Of a stretch of 7,705 nt of DNA, positions 6,177-7,705 are shown in pieces. The notes beneath the pieces are model-generated. The model was not told where the DNA came from. It saw nothing but the letters and a program-made list of their open reading frames with translations, and searched no databases. Position numbers and translations under genes: made by a program. Origin of the DNA: an uncultured Mailhella sp. Its GTDB lineage: Bacteria > Desulfobacterota > Desulfovibrionia > Desulfovibrionales > Desulfovibrionaceae. How positions within the stretch are numbered: the stretch's first letter is position 1; every line of letters starts with the position of its first letter. Location: assembly GCA_905192935.1 (NCBI GenBank), contig CAJJMX010000073.1, forward strand, positions 1 to 7,705, written 5' to 3'.

Positions 6177-7628
6177 TCACTTGGCGCCGATGGCTTCCTT
6201 GTAAAGCTGCGGGTACACGCGGCTGAAGAAGTGACCGGTGGAACGGCAGGCGGCACCGAGCACGAGGTCGATGTGCTTGCCCTTGGCACGGCCGGCGAGG
6301 TTCTCGGTCTTGGCCTTGGCGTTTTCCACATGTCAGGCTTCCACGGTGTTGCCGTTCATCTTGTCGATGACGATGGTGAAGTAGCCTTCGGGGCCCACGT
6401 ACTTGTTGTTCTTGGCGTCGAGAACGATGGGTTCCTTGTTTTCCAGAGCGATTTCATGGATGAAGGAACATTCGGCGCAGATTTCGGGACGGGTGATGAA
6501 GCGCTTGTCGGCCGCCCATTCTCCGCCGTTGGTCACGGTGATGACGTCGCTGTGGGCCATGAGGGCGACCTTGCCGTTCACGAATACGCCGCCTTCGTTG
6601 CGGGGATTGATGTTCACAAGTTCCCTGCCGCTTTCAGACTGGGCATACATGGCCTTGCACACCACGCGGGAGGCGGGGAACAGCTTCAGGGATTCGGCGT
6701 CGGCCTTGAGGGTCTTGGTCACGGTGCCCTGCTTGTCGGTGATCTTCACGGTGGCGGTGTCGGCGGTGATGTCGGTCACTTCCACGGTGGCATTGCCGAT
6801 CTTGATGGTGTCGCCCTTGCCGTACATGCCGATGACGGGATCATTGGGGGAGATGAGCGCCTTGGACGTGCTCACCGTGACGAATTCCTTGATCTTGGCT
6901 TCCGTGGCGGAGAGGCTGTCCATGTAGATCACGGAGCGGGAGTTCGTGGAGATGGCGTTGCCCACGAGGTAGGGACGGATGTCGGGCTGTTCCATGCAGG
7001 AGGTGGTGCCTTCCCTGAGACCGGAACCGCTCTTGAGCAGCGAGCCGTCGGAGGCGGAGGGCTTCACATTCTCGCCGCCCACCACGATGAAGGGATTGCC
7101 GTAGTAGTTGCCCGTGGTCTTGATGAGCCAGAAGTAGGCCATGTGGCCTCCGGCGATGCCGAAGGGATCGGGATCGATGGCCTTGAGTTCCCAGCCGCGC
7201 GTCTTTTCCTTGTTGCCGAAGATGATGTCGCCGGGCTTCATGGTGACGTTTTTCACCACGTCCTGCTGATACTCGTCGGTGATGAAGTGATACTTCTTGC
7301 CGGCAATGGTGAAGACATGGTCGTTGAAGGACCACCAGTTGCTGCAGCGGGAAGTGGTGTAGAGACCGGCGGCGGGAATGACGACCTTGCCGTCCTTGAC
7401 GTAGCTCTGACGGATGACGACGCCGTCGTCGACGGTCTTGCGCTTGCCGTCAAGAAGCTTGATTTTGTAGTTGTTGGTCATTCCCTGCAGTTTCATGACA
7501 TACGCGCCGTCGGCAGCGGGGGATTTCATGACGGCGCTTTCTCCGTCGGCGGCAACGGCAACGCCGCTTACGGCAAGGACACAGGCCAGAGTCATGGCGG
7601 CTTTGGCGAAATAACGAGTCAGAGACAT
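6177..7628 (-). CDS. Secreted protein of unknown family, probable selenoprotein with in-frame TGA (Sec432)
   Basis: Read with TGA at 6333-6335 as selenocysteine, this is a 483-residue exported protein. Residues 1-26 are a Sec signal peptide: basic start (R5, K9), hydrophobic core, and cleavage probably at AVA|A (26/27). The mature part is beta-rich with Thr, Val, Gly and Lys and no membrane segment, so a periplasmic or cell-surface location is inferred. Cysteines are C95, C211, C324, a C384-x2-C387 pair, then Sec432 and C461. The frame after TGA runs 51 codons to TGA at 6177 with 43 of 51 third positions G or C, like the upstream part, and ends with GAACRSTGHFFSRVYPQLYKEAIGAK. The ATG at 7628 is the first after an in-frame stop 12 bases upstream; its GAAGAG ribosome site is modest. 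I do not recognise the family. Sec, CxxC and C461 suggest redox or metal chemistry, but that is inference. Alternatives are a 431-residue protein ending at 6333, a recent nonsense mutation, or a separate 50-residue peptide from the GTG at 6329. Confidence 0.72.
6290..6315 (-). promoter_or_regulatory. Candidate bacterial SECIS hairpin downstream of the in-frame TGA
   Basis: Bacterial selenocysteine insertion needs a stem-loop inside the coding region just after the UGA. Here GGCC (6312-6315) can pair with GGCC (6290-6293), and inside it CGAG/CTCG (6296-6306) closes a small apex. With the last G-C pair open, the loop is GAACC and starts with G, about 30 bases after UGA, which is in the usual bacterial range. 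The internal loop is asymmetric and I have not computed folding energy, so this is only a candidate. Confidence 0.35.
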
Positions 7629-7634
7629 GAATGC

Positions 7635-7666
7635 TCTTCAACGGGACTTGCCCGTTTGCTTGAAGA
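7635..7666 (-). promoter_or_regulatory. Leader hairpin over the ribosome binding site of the selenoprotein gene
   Basis: On the minus strand TCTTCAA (7660-7666) pairs with TTGAAGA (7635-7641), and CGGG (7651-7654) with CCCG (7642-7645) around a 5-base loop, leaving a 5-base bulge on the upstream arm. The downstream arm contains the GAAGAG that would serve as ribosome binding site, ending 6 bases before the ATG. Folding could limit initiation; this may be translational control or chance. Confidence 0.4.
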
Positions 7667-7705
7667 CCGGTCATGTGGCTCTGCCATGGCAGGAAAATTG
7701 TCGAC

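Noticed and set aside
6180..6329. Separate small gene starting at GTG just after the TGA
   Set aside because: Possible, with a weak GGAAG upstream, but exact frame continuity and unbroken codon bias are better explained by readthrough of TGA as Sec.
7580..7628. Possible lipoprotein signal at Cys16 of the secreted protein
   Set aside because: The residues before Cys16 (T, L, A) do not fit a lipobox well and the hydrophobic stretch before it would be too short; the AVA site at 24-26 is better.
6125..7683. AGAGCCACATG found both in the terminator and in the leader of the selenoprotein gene
   Set aside because: Only an 11-base match with no matching flanks; it may be chance, with no clear role.

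Overview
The window looks like chromosome of a GC-rich sulfate- or sulfite-reducing bacterium of the Desulfovibrionaceae type (Desulfovibrio, Bilophila or Mailhella relatives). This is inferred from protein character, high third-position GC, a glutamate synthase split into separate domain proteins and a probable selenoprotein; no rRNA or other marker is present. All real genes lie on the minus strand. The long open frames on the plus strand are antisense shadows caused by the GC bias.

Right part (7705 to about 6100): a 77-bp leader with a hairpin over the ribosome binding site, then a secreted protein of unknown family. Its frame meets an in-frame TGA at codon 432 and continues for 51 more well-formed codons to a second stop. 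The best reading is one 483-residue periplasmic selenoprotein with Sec432. A strong intrinsic terminator follows.

Middle (about 6100 to 5505): some 600 bp without a convincing gene. A GC-rich stretch shows only small repeats. It passes into a very AT-rich stretch with several palindromes, including a perfect 9-bp inverted repeat. Next comes a near-consensus sigma-54 (-24/-12) promoter reading into a type III glutamine synthetase. This resembles an enhancer-plus-sigma-54 arrangement for nitrogen control.

Left part (5504 to 1): glnN (704 aa), a 182-bp gap with two strong hairpins, then three pieces of a split glutamate synthase. These are a class II glutamine amidotransferase (Cys2 nucleophile), a ferredoxin-plus-FMN synthase protein whose start overlaps the amidotransferase end by 13 bases, and the start of the GXGXG-domain protein, which runs off the window. 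Together they form a GS/GOGAT ammonia assimilation locus: GlnN makes glutamine from glutamate and ammonia, the amidotransferase releases ammonia from glutamine, and the FMN protein uses it with 2-oxoglutarate and electrons from Fe-S clusters to make glutamate. A flavin NAD(P)H reductase subunit may follow beyond base 1, but it is not visible.
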